32,538 nucleotides of DNA, from contig LBPR01000014.1 of the NCBI GenBank assembly GCA_000990305.1, forward strand, positions 1-32,538. Reading direction: 5' to 3'. The translations under genes and the position numbers were made by a program. The notes beneath the pieces are model-generated. The model was not told the origin of the DNA. It was given only the letters and a program-made list of their open reading frames with translations, and ran no database searches. Source of the stretch: Candidatus Roizmanbacteria bacterium GW2011_GWC2_34_23. Its GTDB lineage: Bacteria > Patescibacteriota > Microgenomatia > UBA1406 > GWC2-37-13. Every line of letters starts with the position of its first letter. Positions within the stretch are counted from its first letter, which is position 1. Positions 1 through 9,185 of the stretch are shown in pieces.

Positions 1-150
1 TGGAAAAAAACAGGAATTGAATTTGAAGATTTGTTAAAGAAACTTATCGGTTTTGCCGAAGAAAAATATCAAAAGAAAAAACAAATAACTTATACTTTTA
101 ATTCTAATATTTTGACCCAAGCTTCATCAAATAAACTTTCTTTAAAATGA
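1..150 (+). CDS. C-terminal fragment of a truncated CDS, function unknown
   Basis: Open frame 1 from the window edge to TGA at 148-150 (WKKTGIEFEDLLKKLIGFAEEKYQKKKQITYTFNSNILTQASSNKLSLK*). Confidence 0.5.
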   Translation, partial: WKKTGIEFEDLLKKLIGFAEEKYQKKKQITYTFNSNILTQASSNKLSLK

Positions 151-158
151 TTATGAGC

Positions 159-947
159 TTACCCTTCCAACCGGGCAAACTGGCCGGTTTTTTTTGATTG
201 ATTAAACATAAAGTTAAAAAATGTTATTGCTAAAAAAATAAAAATAAAATTGAGAAAAAAAGCCATAAGGATAAGTTGCCATTGAATTCCCTTATCTATA
301 ACATTGGCTCGTGCTGCTTCAAAGACATAAGTTGGTGGTAATAAATAAGCCATCATTTGTAAAGGCTTAGGTAATATTGACACCGGGTAAATCACCGCCA
401 TTAGTGGTTGGAGAACGGCAATTAAACCCCAAGAAAGTGCTTGAACATTGGTTCCAAAACGAAAAATTAAACCAAGAATTACGATTGCAAACCCAAAACC
501 AAAAAAGGCCAAATTAACAAAATATATAATTAGATTAATTATTCCTAAATCAAGTAAATTGGTACCAAAAAAATAGAAGGAAATAATACCTCCAAATAAT
601 AATACTATTAACGACTTTACACATCCGGAAATCGTATAGGCAATTAGGTACTCCAGATTAGAAATTGGAGATATAAAAATATTAGTTAAATTTCTTGCCC
701 AGACATCCCATAGACAACCTACGGCAATCGAATATTCGGTCATATTGATAACCTGCCATAAAATCATCCCAATTAAAACTTGTTTACTAATTATTAACCC
801 TGTGGTTCCTGATAAATAATTAGTTAAAAAACCAAAGATAATTATTGACAAAAGTGGAAATATAATAATATCATTTATTACTTCTAACGATCTTTTTGTA
901 ATAAAAAATTCGTGTAACATTATAGCTTTTATTCGCTTCCAAGACAT
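159..947 (-). CDS. ABC-2 type transporter permease
   Basis: Multiple hydrophobic segments; adjacent to an ABC ATPase. Start revised from 980 to the ATG at 947 (MSWKRIKA...), which removes the overlap with the ATPase gene. Confidence 0.85.
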   Translation of the reverse strand: MSWKRIKAIMLHEFFITKRSLEVINDIIIFPLLSIIIFGFLTNYLSGTTGLIISKQVLIGMILWQVINMTEYSIAVGCLWDVWARNLTNIFISPISNLEYLIAYTISGCVKSLIVLLFGGIISFYFFGTNLLDLGIINLIIYFVNLAFFGFGFAIVILGLIFRFGTNVQALSWGLIAVLQPLMAVIYPVSILPKPLQMMAYLLPPTYVFEAARANVIDKGIQWQLILMAFFLNFIFIFLAITFFNFMFNQSKKTGQFARLEG

Positions 948-948
948 A

Positions 949-1860
949 TTATTTTGATCGGGAAATTTGTAAAAAAACATCTTCTAAGGTTGGTTTTTGA
1001 ATTTCAATATCAGTCATCCAAATTCCCTCACTACTGATACCAAAAATAATTTTTGGCACCAATTTTTCTTTTGTTTTGATGATGACAATGTTGTCTTTAC
1101 TAAACTCAAATTCTTGTTTATTTTCTGTTAAATATTTTTCAATAATTTCTTTACCTTTATCAAATGTTAATCGCAAAGTCGTTGTTTCAATTTTTTTAGT
1201 TAAATTAATCGGGGTATCCTCGGCAACTATTTTTCCATTACTTAAAAAAATTACCCGATCACAAATACGATCTATTTCATTCATATTGTGGCTTGTATAA
1301 AGTATAGAAATTTTATTATCTTGTTTAATTTGTTCAATTAAACTCAAAGTTTTATCAGCAATATCCGGATCAAGAGATGCGGTTGGTTCATCCATTAAAA
1401 TTACTTTTGGGTCATTTAGCAAAGCTTTGATAAAATTAACCCGGGTTTTTTCACCAGATGATAAATGTTTATATTGACTATTTAATAAATTTTTAATTTC
1501 AAAATAGTCAACTAATTTTAAAATCTTTTTTTTAGGATCATCTACAAGATAAAGATTTGCAAAAACAATCAGGTTTTCCCAAACTGTTGTTCTTCCCTGA
1601 AGTGCATTAAAAGCCGATGTGTAATTAATCGTTCGTAAACATTCCTGACGATTCGTAGAAAAATCCTTATCAAAATACCTGATGCTTCCTGAATTAGGAG
1701 TAGTAATGCCAAGCAACATCTGAATCGTTGTTGTCTTCCCGGCTCCGTTTGGCCCAAGCAAACCCAATATTTCTCCTTCTTTTAAATCAAAGGAAATATT
1801 ATTTACCGCAGTAAACGAACCAAATTGTTTAGTTAGATTTTTTATTTGTAGGACTGCCAT
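949..1860 (-). CDS. ABC transporter ATP-binding protein
   Basis: Walker A GPNGAGKTT, signature LSSGEKTR, Walker B VILMDEPTASLDPD. Confidence 0.95.
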   Translation of the reverse strand: MAVLQIKNLTKQFGSFTAVNNISFDLKEGEILGLLGPNGAGKTTTIQMLLGITTPNSGSIRYFDKDFSTNRQECLRTINYTSAFNALQGRTTVWENLIVFANLYLVDDPKKKILKLVDYFEIKNLLNSQYKHLSSGEKTRVNFIKALLNDPKVILMDEPTASLDPDIADKTLSLIEQIKQDNKISILYTSHNMNEIDRICDRVIFLSNGKIVAEDTPINLTKKIETTTLRLTFDKGKEIIEKYLTENKQEFEFSKDNIVIIKTKEKLVPKIIFGISSEGIWMTDIEIQKPTLEDVFLQISRSK

Positions 1861-1936
1861 AGTTTTATTATATCAGTTTATTTATAGGTAGAAACTTTAA
1901 AAAAGAGCGTTGTGGTGATATAATACAATCAATAAC

Positions 1937-3433
1937 ATGACTATACAAAATGAGACATTTAATTATAAACCTCTTCCAAATGAAAAAGAGGGCTTTCAAG
2001 TTATGGGAGGATCCTTAGAAATTTTACGGAGAGAGACGCAAATATGGGGAATTTCCAAATTGATGAAATTGGGAGCTGATATCCCGCAGAATATCATGCG
2101 AGCAGAACAAATAACAAAAGCTATTGAAACAGGTAGACAAAGATTTGACATCCTACATAATGCTGACATCGGAATGCCGATGGATAAAGATCTAGAAATT
2201 CAACCTATAATTGATCAAGCTAATCTTGACGCAGCCAATTTTATTAACGAACACTCTAAATATCAAAGATATACAAATTCTCAGGGTTTACCTGAATTAA
2301 GAAATTCTGTTGCTAATTTTTATCAAAAATTTTGGGGCCTCAACATAAATCAGAGTTGGGTCGTTGCTTCGAATGGCGCATCGGAAATGTGGCAAAGATT
2401 TGTTGCCTCTCAATTAGCGCCGGGTGATTTAGTTATGACTCTTGACCCTCATTACAATCCATTTGACGTTGATTTAGCTATGAAAGGAGCAGGTTGGGTC
2501 CCGATTAAAACTAAAGCAGAGAATGGTTTTCACTTTAATGAAGATGATTTATCAAGAGCCTTTAAAGAAAAAAAGGAAAATCAGCCTTTAGGAAGAATTA
2601 AAGCAGTCTATATTAATAGTCCGGCAAATCCAACTGGAGTAGTTTACACAGAAAAAGAAATTAATATTTTGGTCGATTTTGCATTGAGAAACAACCTTTT
2701 TATTGTTATGGACGGAGTATATTCCCTTTACAACTACAGCAATAACCCTACATTAATGGATTATTTAAAAAACCTTCTTGAGGATAAAAGAAAATTAGTT
2801 TATAACAAATTAGTCTTCCTCGACAGTATGTCAAAATTAGCAACAACAACAGGAGAAAGAATCGGAATAAACTTTGTCCCTAATGATAATTTAAGAGATC
2901 AATTAGGAAGAGCTTTAAGTGTTAGGGGTAATCCTCAAAATCATGGTCAACTACAATCATCTTATATTTTGGACCGTCTGACTGAAGATTATACGCAAAA
3001 TAGATCACCTGAAAAAAAAAGTATTTTAGAAGAACGAAGAAAGTTATATTTTCATAAAATGCATTTATTTTACGAGCAGTTTTACAAAAATGCGGGAGCC
3101 CATGTATTGAATAAGTCAAGAGAACCTGAGGGTGGCTTGTATATACCCTTATTATTGGATGGCAATAAGGTAAACGCTCTTGATTTTTTTGATTTTTCGA
3201 TGAATCAATTTATTGGTCATAACATATCTGACAAGAAACATGCTACTTCCTTTGTACCAATGGCCGTTACTTTTCCTGACGGTAGCTCTGCAAGTTTCAG
3301 AGTAGGAGATTTTGAACAAGCTCAAAAAGAAATTAGAGTTTGCATTGGTCTTGATGTAAGTGAAATTAATGATGCAGCTGAAGCATTAGCCAATCAATTA
3401 ATAGAATATAATTTATCTTTATCTAAAGATTAG
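1937..3433 (+). CDS. PLP-dependent aminotransferase class I/II
   Basis: NSPANPTGVVYTEKE motif; PLP-lysine region LDSMSKLATTTGERIG. Confidence 0.88.
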   Translation: MTIQNETFNYKPLPNEKEGFQVMGGSLEILRRETQIWGISKLMKLGADIPQNIMRAEQITKAIETGRQRFDILHNADIGMPMDKDLEIQPIIDQANLDAANFINEHSKYQRYTNSQGLPELRNSVANFYQKFWGLNINQSWVVASNGASEMWQRFVASQLAPGDLVMTLDPHYNPFDVDLAMKGAGWVPIKTKAENGFHFNEDDLSRAFKEKKENQPLGRIKAVYINSPANPTGVVYTEKEINILVDFALRNNLFIVMDGVYSLYNYSNNPTLMDYLKNLLEDKRKLVYNKLVFLDSMSKLATTTGERIGINFVPNDNLRDQLGRALSVRGNPQNHGQLQSSYILDRLTEDYTQNRSPEKKSILEERRKLYFHKMHLFYEQFYKNAGAHVLNKSREPEGGLYIPLLLDGNKVNALDFFDFSMNQFIGHNISDKKHATSFVPMAVTFPDGSSASFRVGDFEQAQKEIRVCIGLDVSEINDAAEALANQLIEYNLSLSKD

Positions 3434-3458
3434 TTCGAAAATTTTAGTAAAATACAAT

Positions 3459-4376
3459 ATGAACTTCAACAACTTTCAAATTCTTCTTTCTGTTTTTTCG
3501 CTAATTTTTGTTGGCTATATTTCTAAAGCCTTTAAAATAATTGATGAAGATTTTGCGAGAAAAGCCATTAAGTTTTTATTTTTTCTTCCTTTACCAATTT
3601 TAGTTTTTTTATCTTTTGCCACAACTAAACTAGATATATCCTTAGGAATTTACCCAATAATTTCAATAATTATTCAAAGTATATTAATAGTGATTAGTTA
3701 TTTTATTGGAAAATTACTGAAGTTTGATAATAAAACGATCGGTACACTGATCGCTGCATCAGGTATCACCAGCACTTTAGTATTCGCACTGCCTTTTATT
3801 CAGGCTTTCTATGGAATTGAAAACCTAAAGTATTTATTTATGTATGATTTCGGTAACGGTCTCATGGCTTGGACAGTTGTCTACTTGATAACCGGATATC
3901 TGGGAAATAAAAAACAGTTAGGGATTAAAAAGGGAATAATATCTTTTGTAAAAAATCCCATGATCTTTGCTTTATTTTTTGGAGTTATCTTTGGTTTATT
4001 AAATATAAAATTACCTCAGTTTTTTACTCAATTTAAAACAACACTGTCAGGATTCATCAACCCATTGTTATTTGTTTCCATTGGTATTCTCTTAGATTTT
4101 AAATATTTTTTATCAAAAGAAAATCTAACCAAACTATTTCTTTCTGCTGGTATTATTATGGGGGTTTCAGTCTTGTTAGCTTTTATGTTTACCTCGCTAT
4201 TTGATATTAGCGGAATCGGTCAAAAAGTAATTTTAATTTCTGCTGTCTCACCGGCAGCCGCACTTGCGGTAGCTTTTTCTGTTGAACATGATTTGGATCA
4301 AAAATTTGCGAGCGCCTTGGTCGCCTTTACTATGGTTCTGGGAATAATCTTAGTTCCTCTAATAATTCTCTTATAA
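3459..4376 (+). CDS. AEC (auxin efflux carrier)-like permease
   Basis: About 10 hydrophobic helices, AEC-like organisation (N-terminal LSVFSLIFVGYISK, C-terminal SAVSPAAALAVAFSVEHD); 25 nt after the aminotransferase gene. Confidence 0.8.
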   Translation: MNFNNFQILLSVFSLIFVGYISKAFKIIDEDFARKAIKFLFFLPLPILVFLSFATTKLDISLGIYPIISIIIQSILIVISYFIGKLLKFDNKTIGTLIAASGITSTLVFALPFIQAFYGIENLKYLFMYDFGNGLMAWTVVYLITGYLGNKKQLGIKKGIISFVKNPMIFALFFGVIFGLLNIKLPQFFTQFKTTLSGFINPLLFVSIGILLDFKYFLSKENLTKLFLSAGIIMGVSVLLAFMFTSLFDISGIGQKVILISAVSPAAALAVAFSVEHDLDQKFASALVAFTMVLGIILVPLIILL

Positions 4377-4379
4377 AAT

Positions 4380-4733
4380 TTACGTAGTAATTACCCTTTG
4401 TTCTAAGCTTAAGATTCGTTCTTCATGATTATTTATTTTATTGTTCGTTCGATTATTTTGCTCTGTTAAAACAGTGTGTTCTGCCTCAAATTTATTATAT
4501 TTTCCAATTAACCAGTCAAGCTTATCAAAAACCTTATTCTTAAAATCTTTAAATTCTTTTTTGAAATCATTAACCGGTTCTAGTTCAAAGTCAACGTACT
4601 TTGTCATCCTATCAATCCTTGTATTTAATCTTAATTCAGTATCTTTTAAGTCCTTTTTTGTAGCAAAACCATCTAAGTCCTTTTTTGTAGCAAACGTTTT
4701 TTCTAATTTTTTTACATCCGCATCAGTAATCAT
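4380..4733 (-). CDS. Small coiled-coil protein with repeated ATKKDL motif
   Basis: FATKKDLDGFATKKDLKDTELRLNTRID heptad-like pattern, charged throughout, no catalytic motif. Confidence 0.6.
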   Translation of the reverse strand: MITDADVKKLEKTFATKKDLDGFATKKDLKDTELRLNTRIDRMTKYVDFELEPVNDFKKEFKDFKNKVFDKLDWLIGKYNKFEAEHTVLTEQNNRTNNKINNHEERILSLEQRVITT

Positions 4734-4895
4734 AGGGTTTTATTTAAACAAATAACTAATAATAAATCAATCATAAAATACTATAAAACTAGTGTCTACC
4801 GCTTATAACCTACAAAGATGCAGTTTTAGATTATTAGAGCAACATAAAAATGACGATAGATACCCTTATAAATAATATGGTATATAATAGTGTCT

Positions 4896-5687
4896 ATGAT
4901 AAACGTGATGAAATCAGCCGCAACTGAGGCTGGGACTATCCTCCTAAATTACTATAAGAAGAATCTTACTCTAAACTATAAGACATCTCACAAGGATTTT
5001 TATACTATAGCAGATGTTGAAAGCCAAAAGGTTATTAAAGAAATAATTACTAAGCTTTTACTCAAGAAAGCTATCGGTGAATCAGAAATTGGTTTTATCG
5101 GTGAAGAAAATTTGAACGTGTCTGTGAATAAAAAACATCTTTTCGTTATTGATCCACTTGACGGCACCACTAACTTTGCTTCCGGATTTGATTTTTTTAG
5201 CATTTCAATTGGTTATTTCTATGAAGGCTTATCAACTGCCGGCTTAATTTATCGTCCAACCACAAAAGATTTTTATTATGCCCAAAAAAATAAAGGAGCT
5301 TATAAAAATAGCCAACCTTTAAAAATAGTTAAAAAACCATTAAAAGAATGCTTATTTGACGGGGTTGTTAGTTCTCGACCAGATAAGTATCCAGGGCTAT
5401 TTAAGAGCTTTGAAAAAATTTTTCCTTATGTTTCCGGTTTCAGGTCTATCTTTTCCATGGCCTTAAGTAATTGTTTATTGGCAGAAAATATCTTTAATAT
5501 CGTCGTCAACGGTCATACGTTTATTTGGGATATATCCGCAGCAAAATTAATCATTGAAGAATCTGGAGGTATTATGATGGATTTTAAAGGCTTACCAGTC
5601 AACTTTGATCTGAATAACCCCAAGCTGGCATACAATACCATATCCTGCCATCCACGGCTAAAAAGTGAAATTCTAAAGTTTTTCTAA
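4896..5687 (+). CDS. Inositol monophosphatase family protein
   Basis: GEEN, DPLDGTTNFASG and WDISAAKLIIEESGG metal/phosphate motifs. ATG 4896 preferred over GTG 4890 because TATAAT (4883-4888) sits 7 nt upstream. Confidence 0.88.
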   Translation: MINVMKSAATEAGTILLNYYKKNLTLNYKTSHKDFYTIADVESQKVIKEIITKLLLKKAIGESEIGFIGEENLNVSVNKKHLFVIDPLDGTTNFASGFDFFSISIGYFYEGLSTAGLIYRPTTKDFYYAQKNKGAYKNSQPLKIVKKPLKECLFDGVVSSRPDKYPGLFKSFEKIFPYVSGFRSIFSMALSNCLLAENIFNIVVNGHTFIWDISAAKLIIEESGGIMMDFKGLPVNFDLNNPKLAYNTISCHPRLKSEILKFF

Positions 5688-5955
5688 TTCCAGCACTTCT
5701 CCCACCTCAAAAGAATAGAGAAGTCCCAGCAATTAATTATTAATTATTATCTTTAGGTCTTCATGACAATATAAACTATTAAATTAAATAGGGGATTCAT
5801 GCGTATAAAACCTGGACAAGGACTGATAAGCGGAAAAGGGAATAATTGGGGATTAATTACTGATTAATTAAGAATTAATTAAATAATAAAAAAATAATTA
5901 TTATCAATTTAGATTGTTATACCAACATGCCGCTTCTCTTCCTCCCGTCGTGGTT

Positions 5956-5985
5956 AACGTCGTAAAAGCTTCATTTTACGACGTT
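5956..5985. repeat. Perfect 12-bp stem hairpin
   Basis: AACGTCGTAAAA-gcttca-TTTTACGACGTT. Confidence 0.9.
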
Positions 5986-6323
5986 GTATAGGTTCTTTTC
6001 TCCGACTATATATATCCATTAATACGTCATCCGATCGGTTTGGCATAATTTGTGTAATTATCTTCCGGAGAAACAAGTTCATATCCTTCTCTCAGTTTAG
6101 CGTGTTAATAATACTGTTAGCGAGTTAAAGAGTTAACGAATTAATTAACAAATAATTGCTAGAGATGATCACTTCTCTCTGTGTCGTTTGAACAAACAAA
6201 TATTTAGAGCGTTTTAAAGTCCTAAACTAGCGTTTTTGAGGCTAAAAGTATCAGAAACAGAAGGTATCTATTTATGAGAGGAACGTATTATACGAGATAA
6301 TATAAATAAGTGTTTTTGAGGCT

Positions 6324-6349
6324 ACTACATTATAACTTTATAATGTAGT
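6324..6349. repeat. Perfect palindromic hairpin
   Basis: ACTACATTATA-actt-TATAATGTAGT, 11-bp arms. Confidence 0.9.
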
Positions 6350-6484
6350 TTGATCATATTTAGAGCGTGTTTATAATCTAAATAGTTAATTTAGCCTTGA
6401 TTTTTTACTATTATCCACATAATTACTATAGGTTATTTATTCACGTTCGTGAGAATGCCATTCCCCTCTCCCCGACTTGGTTAA

Positions 6485-6610
6485 GTATTAAATTTTAAAT
6501 ATTAAAGGTTAAAGAAATATTAAACATTTAAATATTAAACGTTTTCATGTTTAACTGTTTAATCTTTAACAGTTTATTTAACATTTAACTGTTTAAGATT
6601 TAATATTTTG
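6485..6610. repeat. Imperfect inverted word-repeat array
   Basis: Left half rich in AAATATTAAAC words, right half in GTTTAACTGTTTAA words, roughly complementary. Confidence 0.6.
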
Positions 6611-6620
6611 AGGCTATTCT

Positions 6621-7436
6621 CTACCAACTGAGTGAAAGCAGGGTGATAGCCAATACGAAAACCCATACACTCACATACTCTCTGATTGTTTCTTTAAACA
6701 ATTTTTCGTCAATGTGATGATGGATTATTCCTGTAACACTGTAATAGGTTGCCGTCAAAAATAGTGCGTATACGGCTGTTTTTAAAGGCAAAAAAGAAAT
6801 TATTAAGCTCGCTTCTAACATTATTAAAGCTGTAAAAAAAGAGTAAGAGAGGACGTCCTTATCAAGATAGCGATTAAGCCTGATAGACCAGAATAGTTGA
6901 AGACTCAATAAAAAAGCGCTTATCCCCGCCCCAATTATATTAATTAGAAAATTATATTTGAAGGAAAAAAGGACATTAAAAAATAAAAATGAAACGACCG
7001 CCTGATAAAAAAAATTGATTGAAAAAGCAGCCCTGTAAAGCTGAAGGTTCTTCTCTACTCCAACATTAAAAATGTTGGCACAAAGCAAAACAGCGTAAAT
7101 TGACACTTCATAAATAAAAATAAATGGCAAGCGTGTTAACCATCGAGCCGGAAAAAGAAAATAAAACAAGTAAAAAAATAAAGTAATTAATTCCGGTATT
7201 AAAAAGAGTCCAAACCAACCGATTTTTTTTATCCCTTCCAGCAAGGAAAAATAACATAATAAATAAGTAGTTATTATAAAAACCGGCATAAAAAAAATAA
7301 CTTTATCAAAATTAAAAAATGTAGAAAAAAGCATTAATAAGCCTAAAATCAAAACAGAAATGACCAAACGGATTCTTTTGTCAATCTTCATTGCTTTTTT
7401 TTCAAAAAACTGTCTTAGTTCTTTTGTACCGAACAT
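6621..7436 (-). CDS. Integral membrane protein, unknown function
   Basis: 271 aa, about 7-8 hydrophobic helices, directly downstream of yebC on the same strand. Confidence 0.7.
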   Translation of the reverse strand: MFGTKELRQFFEKKAMKIDKRIRLVISVLILGLLMLFSTFFNFDKVIFFMPVFIITTYLLCYFSLLEGIKKIGWFGLFLIPELITLFFYLFYFLFPARWLTRLPFIFIYEVSIYAVLLCANIFNVGVEKNLQLYRAAFSINFFYQAVVSFLFFNVLFSFKYNFLINIIGAGISAFLLSLQLFWSIRLNRYLDKDVLSYSFFTALIMLEASLIISFLPLKTAVYALFLTATYYSVTGIIHHHIDEKLFKETIREYVSVWVFVLAITLLSLSW

Positions 7437-7442
7437 AAATGA

Positions 7443-8156
7443 TTAACCTAAATTGGTAAAAACTCGTTGAACGTCATCTAAGTCTTCTAAGGCTTCGACG
7501 ATGTCTAAAATTCTTTTTTCTTTATCTGAATCAAGTACTATCGGAGTCGAAGGTAGATAATCAATCTCAGCTAAGTCATATTTTATATTATTTAAATGGG
7601 TTTTTAGTAAGCCAAAATTATTGAAAGGAAAAAAAACAAAGAAATGACTTTCATCCTCATTAATATCAAAAGCCTGTAATTCTTCTCCAATCTTGAAAAC
7701 CGCCTCTTCATTAACTTCTGTTTTCTGAAAACTGACGAATGCACATTTTTTAAACAGATAAGCGACTGAGCCTTGGGTTCCAAGTTTACCGGAATTTTTT
7801 TCCAAGAAATTCCTAATCTCAGATGTTGTTCTGTTTGAATTATCAGTGGTAGATAAAATTAGTAAAAAAACGCCGTATGGACCAAAGCCTTCATAGATTA
7901 CTTCTTTCAGCATTATTCTATTAGGTCCAAATCCTTTTTCAATCGCCCGTTTAATATTTTCTTTTGGCATATTGGAAAACTTAGCCTTATCCATTGCCAA
8001 ACGCAGTTTAACATTGTTAACTGGATCAATAATTCCCCCACCTTCTATAACGGCAATTGTAATCAAATGAGACATCTTAGCAAAGACATTTGCTTTTATC
8101 TTGTCATTTACCCCTTTTTTTCTTTTAATATTAGCCCATTTCGAATGTCCTGACAT
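7443..8156 (-). CDS. yebC: YebC/PmpR family transcription/translation regulator
   Basis: MSGHSKWANIKRKKGVNDKIKANVFAKMS N-terminus is diagnostic; start moved from 8180 to 8156 accordingly. Confidence 0.93.
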   Translation of the reverse strand: MSGHSKWANIKRKKGVNDKIKANVFAKMSHLITIAVIEGGGIIDPVNNVKLRLAMDKAKFSNMPKENIKRAIEKGFGPNRIMLKEVIYEGFGPYGVFLLILSTTDNSNRTTSEIRNFLEKNSGKLGTQGSVAYLFKKCAFVSFQKTEVNEEAVFKIGEELQAFDINEDESHFFVFFPFNNFGLLKTHLNNIKYDLAEIDYLPSTPIVLDSDKEKRILDIVEALEDLDDVQRVFTNLG

Positions 8157-8216
8157 ATCTCCCCCCATTATACTTGACAATTAATAATTTTAAAATATAC
8201 TTGTCCATAAACAACT

Positions 8217-9008
8217 ATGAAAGATTTCTCAGCTCTTGAAAAGCAGGCAATAAATAATGCTATGAATGGTCAATGGTTGGAAGCCATCAAATTTAACGAA
8301 AATATTATCAAAATCGATAAGAAAAATATTGAAGCTTTTCTTCGACTTGGATTTGCCTATCTTCAAACAAATAAAATAAAAAAGGCAAAACAATACTATT
8401 TACAAGCTCTAAAAATTCAACCTAATAATATTTTTGTTAAAAAAAATCTTGAAAAAATAAAAATTTTAGAAGCAAAAAAATTAACCTACTTAAACGCTCC
8501 TCCAGTCGATCCTTTACTTTTTGTCGATATTCCCGGTAAAACTAAAACTGTCAGTTTAGTTAATTGCGGTCCAAAAAACGTTCTTGCAAAGCTCGCAGTT
8601 GGACAGAAAGTTTTTTTAATCAACAAAAAAAGAAGAGTAGAAATAAGAACGGAAAATAAAGAATATGCCGGTTGCCTTCCTGATGATCTTTCAAAAAGAT
8701 TGGCAATATTTATTAAAAACGGTGGTATTTTCTCCGTCTATATTAAAGAAACCTCTTTAAAGCATACTATCGTCCTTATCAAGGAGGAAAAAAAAGGTGC
8801 CAAAATGATAAAATATATTGCCTTTCCATCAGATTTAGGTGTTAATCTTTCTCAAATGGAAAATTCTTCCGGGGAAGAAAATAATGAGGAAGATAGCGAA
8901 GAAATTAGTTTGCTTGATTTAGAAAAGCTCGCCGAAAGTTTGAATAATGAAGAAAAAGATTACCTACCTTTTGATCATGAAGAAAAAAGTGAGGAGGGTG
9001 AAGAGTAA
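8217..9008 (+). CDS. TPR-repeat protein with acidic C-terminal tail
   Basis: TPR-like repeats (WLEAIKFNENIIKIDKKNIEAFLRLGFAYLQTNKIKKAKQYYLQALKIQPNN), C-terminal Glu/Asp-rich region. Confidence 0.8.
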   Translation: MKDFSALEKQAINNAMNGQWLEAIKFNENIIKIDKKNIEAFLRLGFAYLQTNKIKKAKQYYLQALKIQPNNIFVKKNLEKIKILEAKKLTYLNAPPVDPLLFVDIPGKTKTVSLVNCGPKNVLAKLAVGQKVFLINKKRRVEIRTENKEYAGCLPDDLSKRLAIFIKNGGIFSVYIKETSLKHTIVLIKEEKKGAKMIKYIAFPSDLGVNLSQMENSSGEENNEEDSEEISLLDLEKLAESLNNEEKDYLPFDHEEKSEEGEE

Positions 9009-9011
9009 CGG

Positions 9012-9185
9012 TTAGCTTCGCTTTGCTCGGTAATGAACTACCTTATTTTTGAAAAAAACTATTTTACCTTTTAATTTCTTTCCTTGAACTATTCGTGTGA
9101 TTTCTCCCGGAACATTAAAATCTTTCATTGAACGAAGAGCAACAATAAAAGATAGAGATAGAATCAGTATAAAAGTAAATAACAT
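9012..9185 (-). CDS. Small membrane protein, hypothetical
   Basis: MLFTFILILSLSFIVALRSMKDFNVPGEITRIVQGKKLKGKIVFFKNKVVHYRAKRS; the upstream 17 codons of the tracked ORF are translated intergenic repeat. Confidence 0.45.
   Translation of the reverse strand: MLFTFILILSLSFIVALRSMKDFNVPGEITRIVQGKKLKGKIVFFKNKVVHYRAKRS

Larger units (their letters stand above)
5688..6620. other. Long ORF-free intergenic region with hairpins and dispersed direct repeats
   Basis: No ORF in the supplied track; contains perfect hairpins at 5956-5985 and 6324-6349, repeated TTTTGAGGCTA and ATATTTAGAGCGT motifs, and a word-like inverted repeat array at about 6485-6610. Confidence 0.7.

Noticed and set aside
1076-1300. 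Antisense ORFs inside larger genes (e.g. 1076-1300, 1569-1757, 2922-3119, 4441-4755, 5000-5203, 12954-13163, 19131-19349, 20704-20949, 22772-22990, 23867-24067, 25102-25287, 25708-25890, 26133-26318, 26867-27142, 27897-28088, 28198-28380, 30473-30718, 31691-31921)
   Set aside because: All lie within well-supported genes with recognisable motifs and show no independent protein-like motifs or promoters.
5688-6620. tRNA, rRNA or CRISPR array in the ORF-free region
   Set aside because: No acceptor/T-arm pattern and no regularly spaced identical repeats were seen; the repeats are irregularly spaced and differ in sequence.
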